DNA from: Planctomycetota bacterium
Lineage (GTDB): Bacteria; Planctomycetota; UBA1135; UBA2386
DNA length: 38,704 bases
Assembly: GCA_016794565.1 (NCBI GenBank)
Contig: JAEUHQ010000104.1
Coordinates: 1 to 38,704, forward strand
Direction: 5' to 3'
Positions 16,313 through 23,927 of this stretch are shown one piece after another. Below the pieces are notes generated by a model. The model ran no database searches, was not told the DNA's origin, and saw nothing but the letters and a program-made list of their open reading frames with translations. The translations under genes were made by a program, and so were the position numbers. The stretch's first letter is position 1. Each line of letters begins with the position of its first letter.

Positions 16313-17563
16313 TCAGGACGGGCGCCGGCCGGCGTGCACGTCGATCCCCGTCGCCTGGAACGTGTCCTCCATGTGGTCGAGGATCGAACGCACCCAGTTC
16401 CGCTTCTCGGGGTACGAGCCCGGGTAGAAGGAGCGCTTGAACCCGTAGATCAGCACGTCCTTCAGCCCGCGCGCGTCGAGGCCGAACGCACCCACCGCCT
16501 TGTCGACCTCGTCGGTCATCGTCGTGCGCGAGACCAGCCGGTTGTCGGTGCACAGCGTCACGCTGCAGCGCGCCTCACGCATCTTGCGGAACGGGTGCTT
16601 CGACAGATCGTCGCGCAGTTCGGGGATCGTCTGCTGGTTGCTGGTGAGACAGACCTCCAGCGTGATGCGGCGTTCGGCGACGAAGCGGACCAGCTTCTCG
16701 ATGTAGCGCCGCTTGTTCACGATCGACTTGTCGCGGATGTGCTTCAGGCTGAACAGCCAGGTGCCGTGCCCGATGCGGTCGGCATGGCAGTCGGTGATCG
16801 CCTGGAAGATCGACTCCGGCCCGTAGTCCTCACCGGCATGCACCGTCTTGCCGAGGAAGTGCTCGTGCGCGAGCTGGTAGGCCGCCTGGTGGTCCTTCGC
16901 GGGGAAGCCGCGCTCCTGGCCCGCGAGGTCGAACCCGACCACGGGCAGGCCGTCCTCCTCCGCGGCGACGACCGCGGCCCGCGCGAGTTCCAGCGACGCG
17001 AGCGAGTAGATCTCGGCGGCCGGCGCGGTCGGCAGCGCATCGAAGTACGCCCGGTAGTGTTCGCTGAACTGCGGCAGGAAGAACCGCAGCGCGCAGACGA
17101 TCACGCCGGCGGCGAACGCCGGGACCTGGCCGGAGCGCACGTCGGCCGCGCCATTGATCTCCTTCTGCGCGCGCGTGATGCCGCGGCACACCGCCTTCAG
17201 CACGTCGCGGACGCCGAAGTCTCCGCGAACGTGCAGCTGCGGCGCGAACCGGATCTCCGCGTAGAAGACGTTCTCCTTCCGACAGTCGAGGCACAGCTCG
17301 TAGGCCGCGCGTTCGAGGGCCTCGGCGTCCTGCAGGCACGCGACGGTGAACTCGAAGCCCTTCAGGTACTCGGGCAGGTTCTTGTAGGCGCGCTTGAAGA
17401 CCAGTTCGAGCAGGCCGTCCGGTGTGGCACTCGGCAGCGTGACCTTGCGCGTCCGAGCGAGGTCGATCAGCGTGTCGAGACGCAGACTGCCGTCGAGGTG
17501 CAGGTGCAGATCCGACTTCGGCAACCGCGCGATCAGCTCACGCGACAGCACCGGTTTCTTCAT
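16313..17563 (-). CDS. Adenosine deaminase family protein
   Basis: A 416-residue cytoplasmic zinc amidohydrolase, probably deaminating adenosine or a related purine. Metal-binding DLHLHLDGS (HxH) is near the N-terminus; further on come HAGEDYG, DRIGHG and a CTDNR segment (the family's TDD or TDN aspartate), all in the right order. It is longer than E. coli Add (333) owing to inserts in the middle, near AAFAAGVIVCALRFF and VNKRRYIEK. Exact substrate cannot be assigned; adenine or 6-aminodeoxyfutalosine deamination are alternatives. The ATG at 17563 gives MKKPVLSRELIARLPKSDLH, the usual family start. The frame is open far upstream, but that is a shadow of the divergent kinase-methyltransferase gene. 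A TACCAT box about 50 nt upstream may be its promoter. Confidence 0.88.
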   Translation of the reverse strand: MKKPVLSRELIARLPKSDLHLHLDGSLRLDTLIDLARTRKVTLPSATPDGLLELVFKRAYKNLPEYLKGFEFTVACLQDAEALERAAYELCLDCRKENVFYAEIRFAPQLHVRGDFGVRDVLKAVCRGITRAQKEINGAADVRSGQVPAFAAGVIVCALRFFLPQFSEHYRAYFDALPTAPAAEIYSLASLELARAAVVAAEEDGLPVVGFDLAGQERGFPAKDHQAAYQLAHEHFLGKTVHAGEDYGPESIFQAITDCHADRIGHGTWLFSLKHIRDKSIVNKRRYIEKLVRFVAERRITLEVCLTSNQQTIPELRDDLSKHPFRKMREARCSVTLCTDNRLVSRTTMTDEVDKAVGAFGLDARGLKDVLIYGFKRSFYPGSYPEKRNWVRSILDHMEDTFQATGIDVHAGRRPS

Positions 17564-17613
17564 GGACCGATCATGGAGGCCCGATCGCGGTGCAGCAAGA
17601 CAACAGCGGATGG

Positions 17614-17619
17614 TAGGCT
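17614..17619 (+). promoter_or_regulatory. Probable -10 box of the kinase-methyltransferase gene
   Basis: TAGGCT lies exactly 7 nt before the GTG at 17627, so transcription would begin at or next to the start codon. It overlaps a TACCAT on the other strand (17610-17615) that may serve the divergent adenosine deaminase gene. Confidence 0.45.
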
Positions 17620-17626
17620 CCGCGCG

Positions 17627-18961
17627 GTGCACGACCGCTGGCATCTCGCGACCGACGACGAACGGGAACGCAGCGCCTTCGCGTCGCTCGACGCCGTGCT
17701 GCGACTGCCGGCCGAACCGGCGGGACCGCCGAACCGCCTGCGCCACGTCCGCTGCCTCCGGACCGCGACGGGAACGTACTTCCTGAAGACGTTCGTGCGC
17801 ACGCAGTGGAAGAACCGGATCCGCTTCGGGCTCACCGCACCGCGCGCGCGCGACGACGGGGAACGCGAGTTCGCGGTCGCGACGGCGCTGCGCGCGGCCG
17901 GCTTCGCGGCGCCGCGCCCGATCGCGCGCGGCCGCCGCGGGTCGGCGTCGTTCTTCCTCTGCGCAGAACTGGTGGGGCGCTCGTGCCACGATCTCGCCGC
18001 GCACGGTGCCGCCGACGCCGATCTGCGCCGCGCGGTGGCGGAACACTGCGGCGCCTTGCTCGCAGCGGGCTTCCGGCTCCCCGACCTGTCGGCCGACCAC
18101 GTGTTCGTGCACGGCCCGGCCGGGGAACGGAGCCTCGCGGTACTCGATCTGCACAACGGATCGCTCGGAGACGCGGGCCCGGTGCCGACGAAGCTGGCCG
18201 TGCGCGTACTGCGCCGGTTCGCCCGCTCGGCGCGCGACCTGCCGATCACCGCGGTGCAGGCCTTCGTGTTCGCCGCGCGACTGCTGCGCGCCGCCGGCCG
18301 CCGCGGCGACACCGCGCGCGCCGTGCTCGCGCGCCTGCCGGCCTTCGAGACCGCGGCGCGCTACGACGTCGCGGGCAAGAACGTGGCGTACGCGGAGCGC
18401 AATCCGCGGCGCGTCGCCCGCGAGCGCAAACTGCTCCTCCGGGTGTGGCCCGGCCGCACCGGCGAATCGGTGCTCGACCTGCCGTGCGGGGCCGGGCGCC
18501 TCCGGCCGCTGCTGCAGGAACGCGGTCACCGCGTCGTGCAGGGCGACCACTCGTTCGCGATGCTGCGGCTTGCCGCGGCACCCGACACGCCGGCAGTCCG
18601 TGCCGACGCGCTCGCGCTGCCGTTCGCGAATCGCTGCGTCGATGGCGTCGTGACCTTCCGCTTCCTCCACCACCTGACGGCCGATGCGCGCGCGCGCGCG
18701 ATCGCCGAGGCCTGCCGCATCGCGCGCCGATTCGTAGTCGTGAGCTTCTTCCATCCGTGCAGCTTCCACCACCTGCGCCGTCGGTTCGCCTCGCTCAGCC
18801 GCGCGCCGACGCGACACGCCGTCGGCCTTCGCACGATCGCGCGGGACTTCGCGGCGCACGGCTTCGTGCTGCACACGAAGGCCGCCGAACTGCCGTTCGC
18901 CCGCGATCTCTGGGTCGCGAGCTTCGTCCGCCGCGGAGGCGAGGCGACGGTGCCGTCGTGA
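17627..18961 (+). CDS. RfaP/KdkA-like kinase fused to a SAM methyltransferase
   Basis: A 444-residue fusion. Residues about 35-235 resemble the lipopolysaccharide kinase (WaaP/KdkA) fold: TYFLKTF (candidate ATP Lys54), GEREF (E81), ASFFLCAELVG, LPDLSADHVFV (candidate catalytic D153) and VLDLHNG (D174, metal; RfaP has a similar DLH). The usual His of the catalytic loop appears as Leu, so activity is not certain. Residues about 255-440 are a class I SAM methyltransferase: motif I VLDLPCGAGR (282-291), acidic QGDHS, and ADALALPFANRCVDGVV. The GTG at 17627 is preferred to an ATG at 17573, because the added 18 codons are atypical and a TAGGCT box lies inside them. Its stop overlaps the glycosyltransferase start (GTGA). 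The likely substrate is an envelope glycolipid (inference). Confidence 0.82.
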   Translation: MHDRWHLATDDERERSAFASLDAVLRLPAEPAGPPNRLRHVRCLRTATGTYFLKTFVRTQWKNRIRFGLTAPRARDDGEREFAVATALRAAGFAAPRPIARGRRGSASFFLCAELVGRSCHDLAAHGAADADLRRAVAEHCGALLAAGFRLPDLSADHVFVHGPAGERSLAVLDLHNGSLGDAGPVPTKLAVRVLRRFARSARDLPITAVQAFVFAARLLRAAGRRGDTARAVLARLPAFETAARYDVAGKNVAYAERNPRRVARERKLLLRVWPGRTGESVLDLPCGAGRLRPLLQERGHRVVQGDHSFAMLRLAAAPDTPAVRADALALPFANRCVDGVVTFRFLHHLTADARARAIAEACRIARRFVVVSFFHPCSFHHLRRRFASLSRAPTRHAVGLRTIARDFAAHGFVLHTKAAELPFARDLWVASFVRRGGEATVPS

Positions 18962-20082
18962 ACGACGTGCTCGACGTCGCGATCTCGCTGCTGTGCGGCA
19001 CGACCGGCGGCCCCGCCACCTACGGCCGACGCCTCGCCGCCGCGCTCGGGCGTCGGTCGGACGTGCGCACGACGGTGCTGACGGACCGACCCGAACTCGT
19101 CGACGCCCCCGGTGTCGCGACCATGGATGTGCCCATGCGGGGCGGACTCGACCGCCTGCGCTGGCAGCACCTCGCATTGCCGCGTGCGATGCGCTCCGTG
19201 CGGCCATCGGTCTACCACGACACGAAGAACGCGCTGCCGTTCGGCCTCCGCATCCCCGCCGTCGTCACCGTGCACGACCTCGCGTACCACACGGTGCCGG
19301 CGACGTTCGGGTTCGCGTCGCGCACCTTCCTGCGGGCCGCGACCGCCCATGCGGTGAAGCGCGCCCGGGCGATCGTCGTGCCGTCGGAGGCGACGGCGCG
19401 CGACCTGCGCTCGATCCATCCGCACTGCGCCGAACGCATTCACGTCGTGCCGCACGGCATCGACCCCGCGCGCGATGTGCCGGCCGACCGGCGGGACGAA
19501 GTGCGGCGCCGCCTCGTCCTGCCGCAGCGGTTCGTGCTGCACACCGGCACGATCCAGGCGCGCAAGAACGTCGACCTGGTGATCGCCGGCGTGCGCGAGG
19601 TCCGTCGGCGCGGCCTGCCGCACCGCGCCGTCGTGGTGGGTCGCCGCGGCTGGCTGGCCGACGCGGCGATGCGCGAGATCGAACGCGACGACACCGCGCT
19701 GTGGATCCCCCACGCCAACGACGACGACCTCGCCGCGATCTACGCGATGGCGGACGCGTTCGTGTCGCCCTCCGCGTACGAGGGTTTCGGATTCGCCGTC
19801 GCCGACGCGCTGGCGGCCGGCGTGCCGACGATCGTCGCGAACAACAGTTCGTTGCCCGAACTGTGCGGCGACGGGGCGATATTGCTGCCGTCGCTCGACG
19901 CCCAGGCGGTCGCGGCCGCACTGGAGAAGGTCCTGCTCGACGACGCGGTCGGCGCCCGCTTGCGCCGCGCCGGGCCCGCACGCGCAGCGCAGTTCACGTG
20001 GGAGAAGGCCGCCGCAGGCCACGTGCTCGCGTACTACGACGCCGTTGCTGGCGGCCTTCCGCGCACGACACCGAACGCGTAG
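18958..20082 (+). CDS. Glycosyltransferase family 4 protein
   Basis: A 374-residue GT-B fold glycosyltransferase that transfers a sugar from a nucleotide-sugar donor, probably to a surface glycan. The N-terminal acceptor domain has the GGPATYGRRLAAAL loop. The C-terminal donor domain has VLHTGTIQARKNVDLVIAG and the family's E-x7-E region in SPSAYEGFGFAVADALAAG, followed by PTIVANNSSLPEL. It starts at a GTG overlapping the stop of the kinase-methyltransferase gene, so both are translated together. The stop is TAG. Its last 49 bp overlap the convergent yedE gene. The mannosyl- or rhamnosyltransferase specificity seen in similar proteins cannot be confirmed here. Confidence 0.92.
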   Translation: MNDVLDVAISLLCGTTGGPATYGRRLAAALGRRSDVRTTVLTDRPELVDAPGVATMDVPMRGGLDRLRWQHLALPRAMRSVRPSVYHDTKNALPFGLRIPAVVTVHDLAYHTVPATFGFASRTFLRAATAHAVKRARAIVVPSEATARDLRSIHPHCAERIHVVPHGIDPARDVPADRRDEVRRRLVLPQRFVLHTGTIQARKNVDLVIAGVREVRRRGLPHRAVVVGRRGWLADAAMREIERDDTALWIPHANDDDLAAIYAMADAFVSPSAYEGFGFAVADALAAGVPTIVANNSSLPELCGDGAILLPSLDAQAVAAALEKVLLDDAVGARLRRAGPARAAQFTWEKAAAGHVLAYYDAVAGGLPRTTPNA

Positions 20083-21122
20083 ACGAGCGCGACGACGAAG
20101 CCGACCACGACCGCCATGCGACCGGCGGGCGTGGTCCCGCCCGGATCGGTGGCGCTGGCGGCCTTCGCAGCGAGGCCGAGTGTGTGCGCGAGCGCTCCCC
20201 CGGCGGCGAGGCCGGCCACGCCGACCGCGGCGTCGGCGTTGCCTTCGCCGGCCATCACGAGTTGCCGAACCGGACAGCCGCCGGCGAGCACACCCCCGAG
20301 ACCGGCGAGACCGATGCCGAGCATGTTCCAGAGCCAGTCCCCGTGCGCGATCGGCCGCGCGCCGAACGACGGACCGCCGGGAAATGCGGTCAGCGCGGCG
20401 TAACCTGCGACGATCGCCGCGGCCCCGAGCAGCATCCACCGCGGGCCGCGGAACACCTGCCGCGCGGCGCTGATCGCGCAGAACCCCGTCGCCGACAACA
20501 GCGCCCCGACGCCGAGCGAGATCGCGAGTGCGGCCAGCCACGGCGCGTGCGCCGGACCGCTGCCGTCGCCGGGGCCCGGGCCGGCGAGTCGGCCGACGCC
20601 GAAGAGAACGACGGCGCCGATCGCAGTGCCGGGCCCGAGCAGCCCAACGGCGAACGGCGCGGGCGACGTCTTGCCGATCGAGTAGCCGCGCCGTTCGAAG
20701 AGCATCCCGATGCCGACTCCTCCGACGAAACCCGGCAGCGCGAGCCATGCCGTGGGATCACCGCCGCCGAGCCGCTGCAGCAGGCGGAACGGGCAGCCGA
20801 GGAACACCATCGCGCCGATCGCGACGAACACGCAGAGCATGAAGCGCGCCGCCGCGTAGCCGCCCGCACGGCCGATGCCGCGCCGCGTCACGAGCGAGAA
20901 CAGGAACGCACCGAGCACCACGCCGGCGACTTCCGGGCGGAACACCGTCGGCCCCTGGTGCAGACCGAGCGATCCCGCGACGTCGCGGACGAAGCACGCG
21001 CCACACAGGCCCATGTTGCCCGGATTGCCGAGCATCACGAGCGAGGCGGCGGCGAGGCCGATGATGAACGCGAAGGCGAGACCGATGCCTCGCGTCCGCC
21101 CGGCGGCGTCACCACGCAGCAT
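20034..21122 (-). CDS. yedE: YedE-type selenium-related membrane protein
   Basis: A 362-residue polytopic protein of the YeeE/YedE family, with about ten hydrophobic helices. It has the conserved GNPGNMGLCGACFVRD segment near the N-terminus, GCPFRLLQRLGGGD in the middle and GGCPVRQL near the C-terminus; these cysteine-bearing repeats mark the YedE subgroup genetically linked to selenium metabolism. YeeE itself takes up thiosulphate, so this protein may carry a selenium or sulphur compound; the substrate is not established. No selD, selA or selB is in the window. The 3' end overlaps the convergent glycosyltransferase by 49 bp. The stop is TAG. The transglutaminase-like gene ends 15 bp upstream on the same strand. 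Confidence 0.88.
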   Translation of the reverse strand: MLRGDAAGRTRGIGLAFAFIIGLAAASLVMLGNPGNMGLCGACFVRDVAGSLGLHQGPTVFRPEVAGVVLGAFLFSLVTRRGIGRAGGYAAARFMLCVFVAIGAMVFLGCPFRLLQRLGGGDPTAWLALPGFVGGVGIGMLFERRGYSIGKTSPAPFAVGLLGPGTAIGAVVLFGVGRLAGPGPGDGSGPAHAPWLAALAISLGVGALLSATGFCAISAARQVFRGPRWMLLGAAAIVAGYAALTAFPGGPSFGARPIAHGDWLWNMLGIGLAGLGGVLAGGCPVRQLVMAGEGNADAAVGVAGLAAGGALAHTLGLAAKAASATDPGGTTPAGRMAVVVGFVVALVYAFGVVRGRPPATAS

Positions 21123-21137
21123 GCGCGGATCCTCGCA

Positions 21138-22172
21138 TCAGACGTCGCGGTAGGTCCACGTCTTCGCCGTGGTGGCCGCCTTGCCGTCGGCCTCCGCGTA
21201 CGGATTCAGCAGGTAGTTCAGGGGCTCGCCCTGTTGCCTTGGTTCGAGCACGAGATCGCGACCGACCGACATCGTGACACGATTGCTGGTGTGTCCGCCG
21301 AAGAAGTAGTTCGCTCGTTCGGGGAAGCGCCCAGCCTCCGACGCGTCGACCGGCACCCAGGTCTTGCCCGGTACGCGGAAGAACGACCAGCAGTGGTAGC
21401 CGCCCGGCGCCTCCTGCTTGCCGCGTTCGTACGGCAGGTAGAGGCCGATCTCGAAGCCCGCCGGAATGCCACTCGCTCGCGCGAGCGACATGAAGAGCGC
21501 GTGGAAGTCGGTGCAGTTGCCCTTGCCGACCTCACAGGCGTGAACGGTGTCGCCGCGGCCCCAGCCGGTCCCGGACTTGTCGTACTTCATCTTCGCGAGC
21601 ACGTAGTCGTAGATCGCACGCGCCTTCTCCAGCGTCGTCGTCTTGCCCGCGGTAACCTCGGCGGCGATCCTGCGAATGCGGTCGTCGACGATCGTCAGCT
21701 TGTCGTCGCCCGTGAACGCAGCCGGCACGGCCTCGGCCTCGCTGCCGTCGGTCGCGACTGCGGCGAGGTCGGTGATCTGCTCGCGCCTCGTGCAGGTGAA
21801 CGAGAACTTGCGTTCGACGGTCGGCGACGGGTCGTCGATCTCCCAGTACGCGAGCCGGTTGCCGAAACGTGACTCGGTCGTGATCCGCGGCGGCTCACCC
21901 TCGAACCTCAGGTCCGAGATCGTCTGCACCGGCGTGTCCTGCGGGACCGGCGCCCAGAGCCGCAGCCTCTTCGTGCCCGCGGGCACGTCCTTCACTTGCG
22001 CCGTGTATTCGATCGCGAACGACCGCGAATCGCCGGGCTTGAGGTACGCCATGTCCGCCGGCATTCCCGCCCGGCCGGAGTGCGACGCGCACCCAGCGCC
22101 GATGGCGCAGAGAAGCAGCAGGACGAGATTCGGGGGTAGAGAACGAACCGTCGGGACAATCGTCGCTCGCAT
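21138..22172 (-). CDS. Transglutaminase-like lipoprotein
   Basis: A 344-residue exported protein. The N-terminus has a hydrophobic segment ending in IGAGC, a lipobox. A beta-rich domain (residues about 50-130) comes before the transglutaminase-like core: catalytic Cys in KGNCTDFHALF, His in GGYHCWSFF and Asp in VPVDASE. Such envelope proteins usually act as cysteine proteases or amidases rather than crosslinkers. The ATG at 22172 has a strong ribosome site AGGTGAAGG (22176-22184) 3 nt upstream, one of the clearest in the window. It is followed by yedE after 15 bp, possibly in one transcript. Confidence 0.9.
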   Translation of the reverse strand: MRATIVPTVRSLPPNLVLLLLCAIGAGCASHSGRAGMPADMAYLKPGDSRSFAIEYTAQVKDVPAGTKRLRLWAPVPQDTPVQTISDLRFEGEPPRITTESRFGNRLAYWEIDDPSPTVERKFSFTCTRREQITDLAAVATDGSEAEAVPAAFTGDDKLTIVDDRIRRIAAEVTAGKTTTLEKARAIYDYVLAKMKYDKSGTGWGRGDTVHACEVGKGNCTDFHALFMSLARASGIPAGFEIGLYLPYERGKQEAPGGYHCWSFFRVPGKTWVPVDASEAGRFPERANYFFGGHTSNRVTMSVGRDLVLEPRQQGEPLNYLLNPYAEADGKAATTAKTWTYRDV

Positions 22173-22175
22173 GAT

Positions 22176-22184
22176 CCTTCACCT
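22176..22184 (-). promoter_or_regulatory. Strong ribosome binding site of the transglutaminase-like gene
   Basis: AGGTGAAGG ends 3 nt before the ATG. It stands out because many starts in this window lack any such site. Confidence 0.6.
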
Positions 22185-22295
22185 GACGAAACAAGACACG
22201 AGAACGGAATGCGTCGTGGCCCCCTGGCGGCAACCCGGCGCACAGACCTGTGCACGCGAGGCAGCGTCAAGTGAACGGCAGGTCGAACACCATGC

Positions 22296-22320
22296 GCGGC
22301 GGGCAGGCTAGGCCCGCTGC
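22296..22320 (-). terminator. Hairpin, possible terminator of the DUF4388 gene
   Basis: GCGGCGGGC and GCCCGCTGC form a 9-bp GC-rich stem (one G-U pair) with a 7-nt loop, between the DUF4388 stop and the next gene on the same strand. There is no T-run, so it may not be a standard intrinsic terminator. Confidence 0.3.
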
Positions 22321-22404
22321 GGACGGGATGTCAATCATCGAGCATGGATCCAGGCACCGCGGGGGCGTGCACGACGCCGACCCAGGGGTGCGGCAAGAGC
22401 CAGA

Positions 22405-23751
22405 TCAGGCCTTCTTGCCCTTGCGCAGCATGTCGAGCACGCCGCGATCGCCGCCCTTCGGCGCCTCGTCGAATCCGCCGAGCACACGGTCGAGGGCCGA
22501 TGACGCAGCCGGCACTTCTTCCTCTTCGTCGCCGAGCACGGCCTCGATCGCGTTGCGCCGCTGCTCGGCGTCGTCGTTCGCGTCGAGCGCAGCGAACGCT
22601 TCCTGCATCGACTCCTCGATGCTCAGCGTGAGCCCGGAAAGCGTCTGTTCGCCGCCGGCGGCGGCGAGCACCCCGTCGCGGCTCAGTTTGATGAGCATCT
22701 GGTAGACGTCGTAGAGCGGCAGACCGAGCACCGAGACGAGCGAGCGCGGCGACGTGTCGCCGTTGATCTGCGACAAGAGCTTGATCTCGAGCACGGAGAG
22801 CGCGACGTCGCCCATGCGCACGAACATGTCGGACTTCGGCTCGATCGCGGCGTCGGGGTTCGGGAACACCTGCAGCATCTGCTTCCAGTCGTCGAGCAGC
22901 TTGCTGCCCTCGAGGAGCAACGACGTGACGCCGAGGCGCAGGTCGTACTGCTCCGCGTAGGCCGGCAGCGCCTGCAGCTTGCGGTAGTAGAAGAGGTATG
23001 GCTCCTGCTCGCGCATGAAGTCGAACAGGACCTCCTTGCCGAACAGCCGCATGACTTCGCGCAGCTCGTCGCGACGGAACACACCCTTCTCGTGCAGCGC
23101 GAGCAGGATCGGCACGCCCTCCTTCGCGCGGCGGCCCTGCGCCTCGGTCACCGCGGCTTCCGGGATCTCGCGGTGCCGCATGGAGTCGCCCGGCATCACA
23201 CGACGGATCATGTGGTGCGGGTCGAGGAAGAAGATGCGGCCGTCCTTGAGATAGATGTCGAGCCGGTTGTCGCCCTTCTCGAGACTGAGGCAACCGACGT
23301 GCTTGCCGGCCGACAGCATCTGCAGCACTTCTTCGACGGAGATGAAGTCGGTACGACCCGCGAGGTTGAAGTCCTTCGTGCCGGAGTCGGACCGGATCAG
23401 CGCCTGGTCGAACGCCTTCGCGAACTCGGACAGCGTGGTGACGGCGAACAGGACGCCCATCACCCACTCCGCCGCGCGCATCGAGGTGACCTCGTCCTCG
23501 CTCTTCAAGAAGAGGTGCATTCCGCGCCGCAAGCGCGTGAAGAGCAGCTCGCCGAGGAAGTCGCGTGTGTCGGTCTTCGTGCCCTCCATCCGCAGCTTTC
23601 GTTCGACGAGTTCGCGAACGCGCGCGAGCAGGTGGACGAACTCGTCCTCGTAGCGCTCGGGATCCTTCGCGACGAGCGCGTCGATGAACTCGCAGATGCC
23701 GGCCTTCAGGTCGGTGTTCGACGGCTCTTGTGGCTTCCCGGGCTCGGGCAT
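22405..23751 (-). CDS. DUF4388 (PATAN-type) domain protein
   Basis: A 448-residue cytoplasmic protein. The middle (residues about 130-260) is the DUF4388 type: TDFISVEEVLQMLSAGKHVGCLSLEKGDNRLDIYLKDGRIFFLDP in short segments, a pattern seen in proteins tied to two-component signalling and gliding or pilus motility. The N-terminal 120 residues are helical and charged. The C-terminal part has two winged-helix-like stretches and an acidic linker (GDEEEEV), ending basic (RKGKKA). The ATG at 23751 has a GAGAAG about 9 nt upstream; the frame continues open upstream to 24042 but without a domain. It is divergent from the kinase at 23928. No function is known. Confidence 0.8.
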   Translation of the reverse strand: MPEPGKPQEPSNTDLKAGICEFIDALVAKDPERYEDEFVHLLARVRELVERKLRMEGTKTDTRDFLGELLFTRLRRGMHLFLKSEDEVTSMRAAEWVMGVLFAVTTLSEFAKAFDQALIRSDSGTKDFNLAGRTDFISVEEVLQMLSAGKHVGCLSLEKGDNRLDIYLKDGRIFFLDPHHMIRRVMPGDSMRHREIPEAAVTEAQGRRAKEGVPILLALHEKGVFRRDELREVMRLFGKEVLFDFMREQEPYLFYYRKLQALPAYAEQYDLRLGVTSLLLEGSKLLDDWKQMLQVFPNPDAAIEPKSDMFVRMGDVALSVLEIKLLSQINGDTSPRSLVSVLGLPLYDVYQMLIKLSRDGVLAAAGGEQTLSGLTLSIEESMQEAFAALDANDDAEQRRNAIEAVLGDEEEEVPAASSALDRVLGGFDEAPKGGDRGVLDMLRKGKKA

Positions 23752-23822
23752 CGTCAGGGCTTCTCGACCATGTCGGGCGCCATTCTTGACGCGGAGGAGC
23801 CATCGCCCTGACCCACCGCTGG

Positions 23823-23841
23823 CATCGGCGCCACGCCGATG
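23823..23841. promoter_or_regulatory. Perfect 8-bp inverted repeat, operator-like
   Basis: CATCGGCG-CCA-CGCCGATG is perfect, in the 176-bp divergent gap between the DUF4388 gene and the APH-family kinase gene. It fits a binding site for a dimeric regulator. Confidence 0.4.
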
Positions 23842-23859
23842 GGACGCTGTCGAGTCCCA
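23840..23859. promoter_or_regulatory. Second inverted repeat next to the first
   Basis: TGGGAC and GTCCCA flank an 8-nt spacer, starting within the last bases of the preceding repeat. With 6-bp arms it may be chance; its position makes it worth noting. Confidence 0.25.
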
Positions 23860-23927
23860 CGACACCTGCTCGGCGCGCGGGCACCGCCCTGTAGCCGACG
23901 ACCCCGCCGCGACGAAACATCCCCGCC

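Noticed and set aside
17564..19207. Upstream extension of the adenosine deaminase frame by about 550 codons
   Set aside because: Antisense to the kinase-methyltransferase and glycosyltransferase genes; the deaminase begins at MKKPVLSREL.
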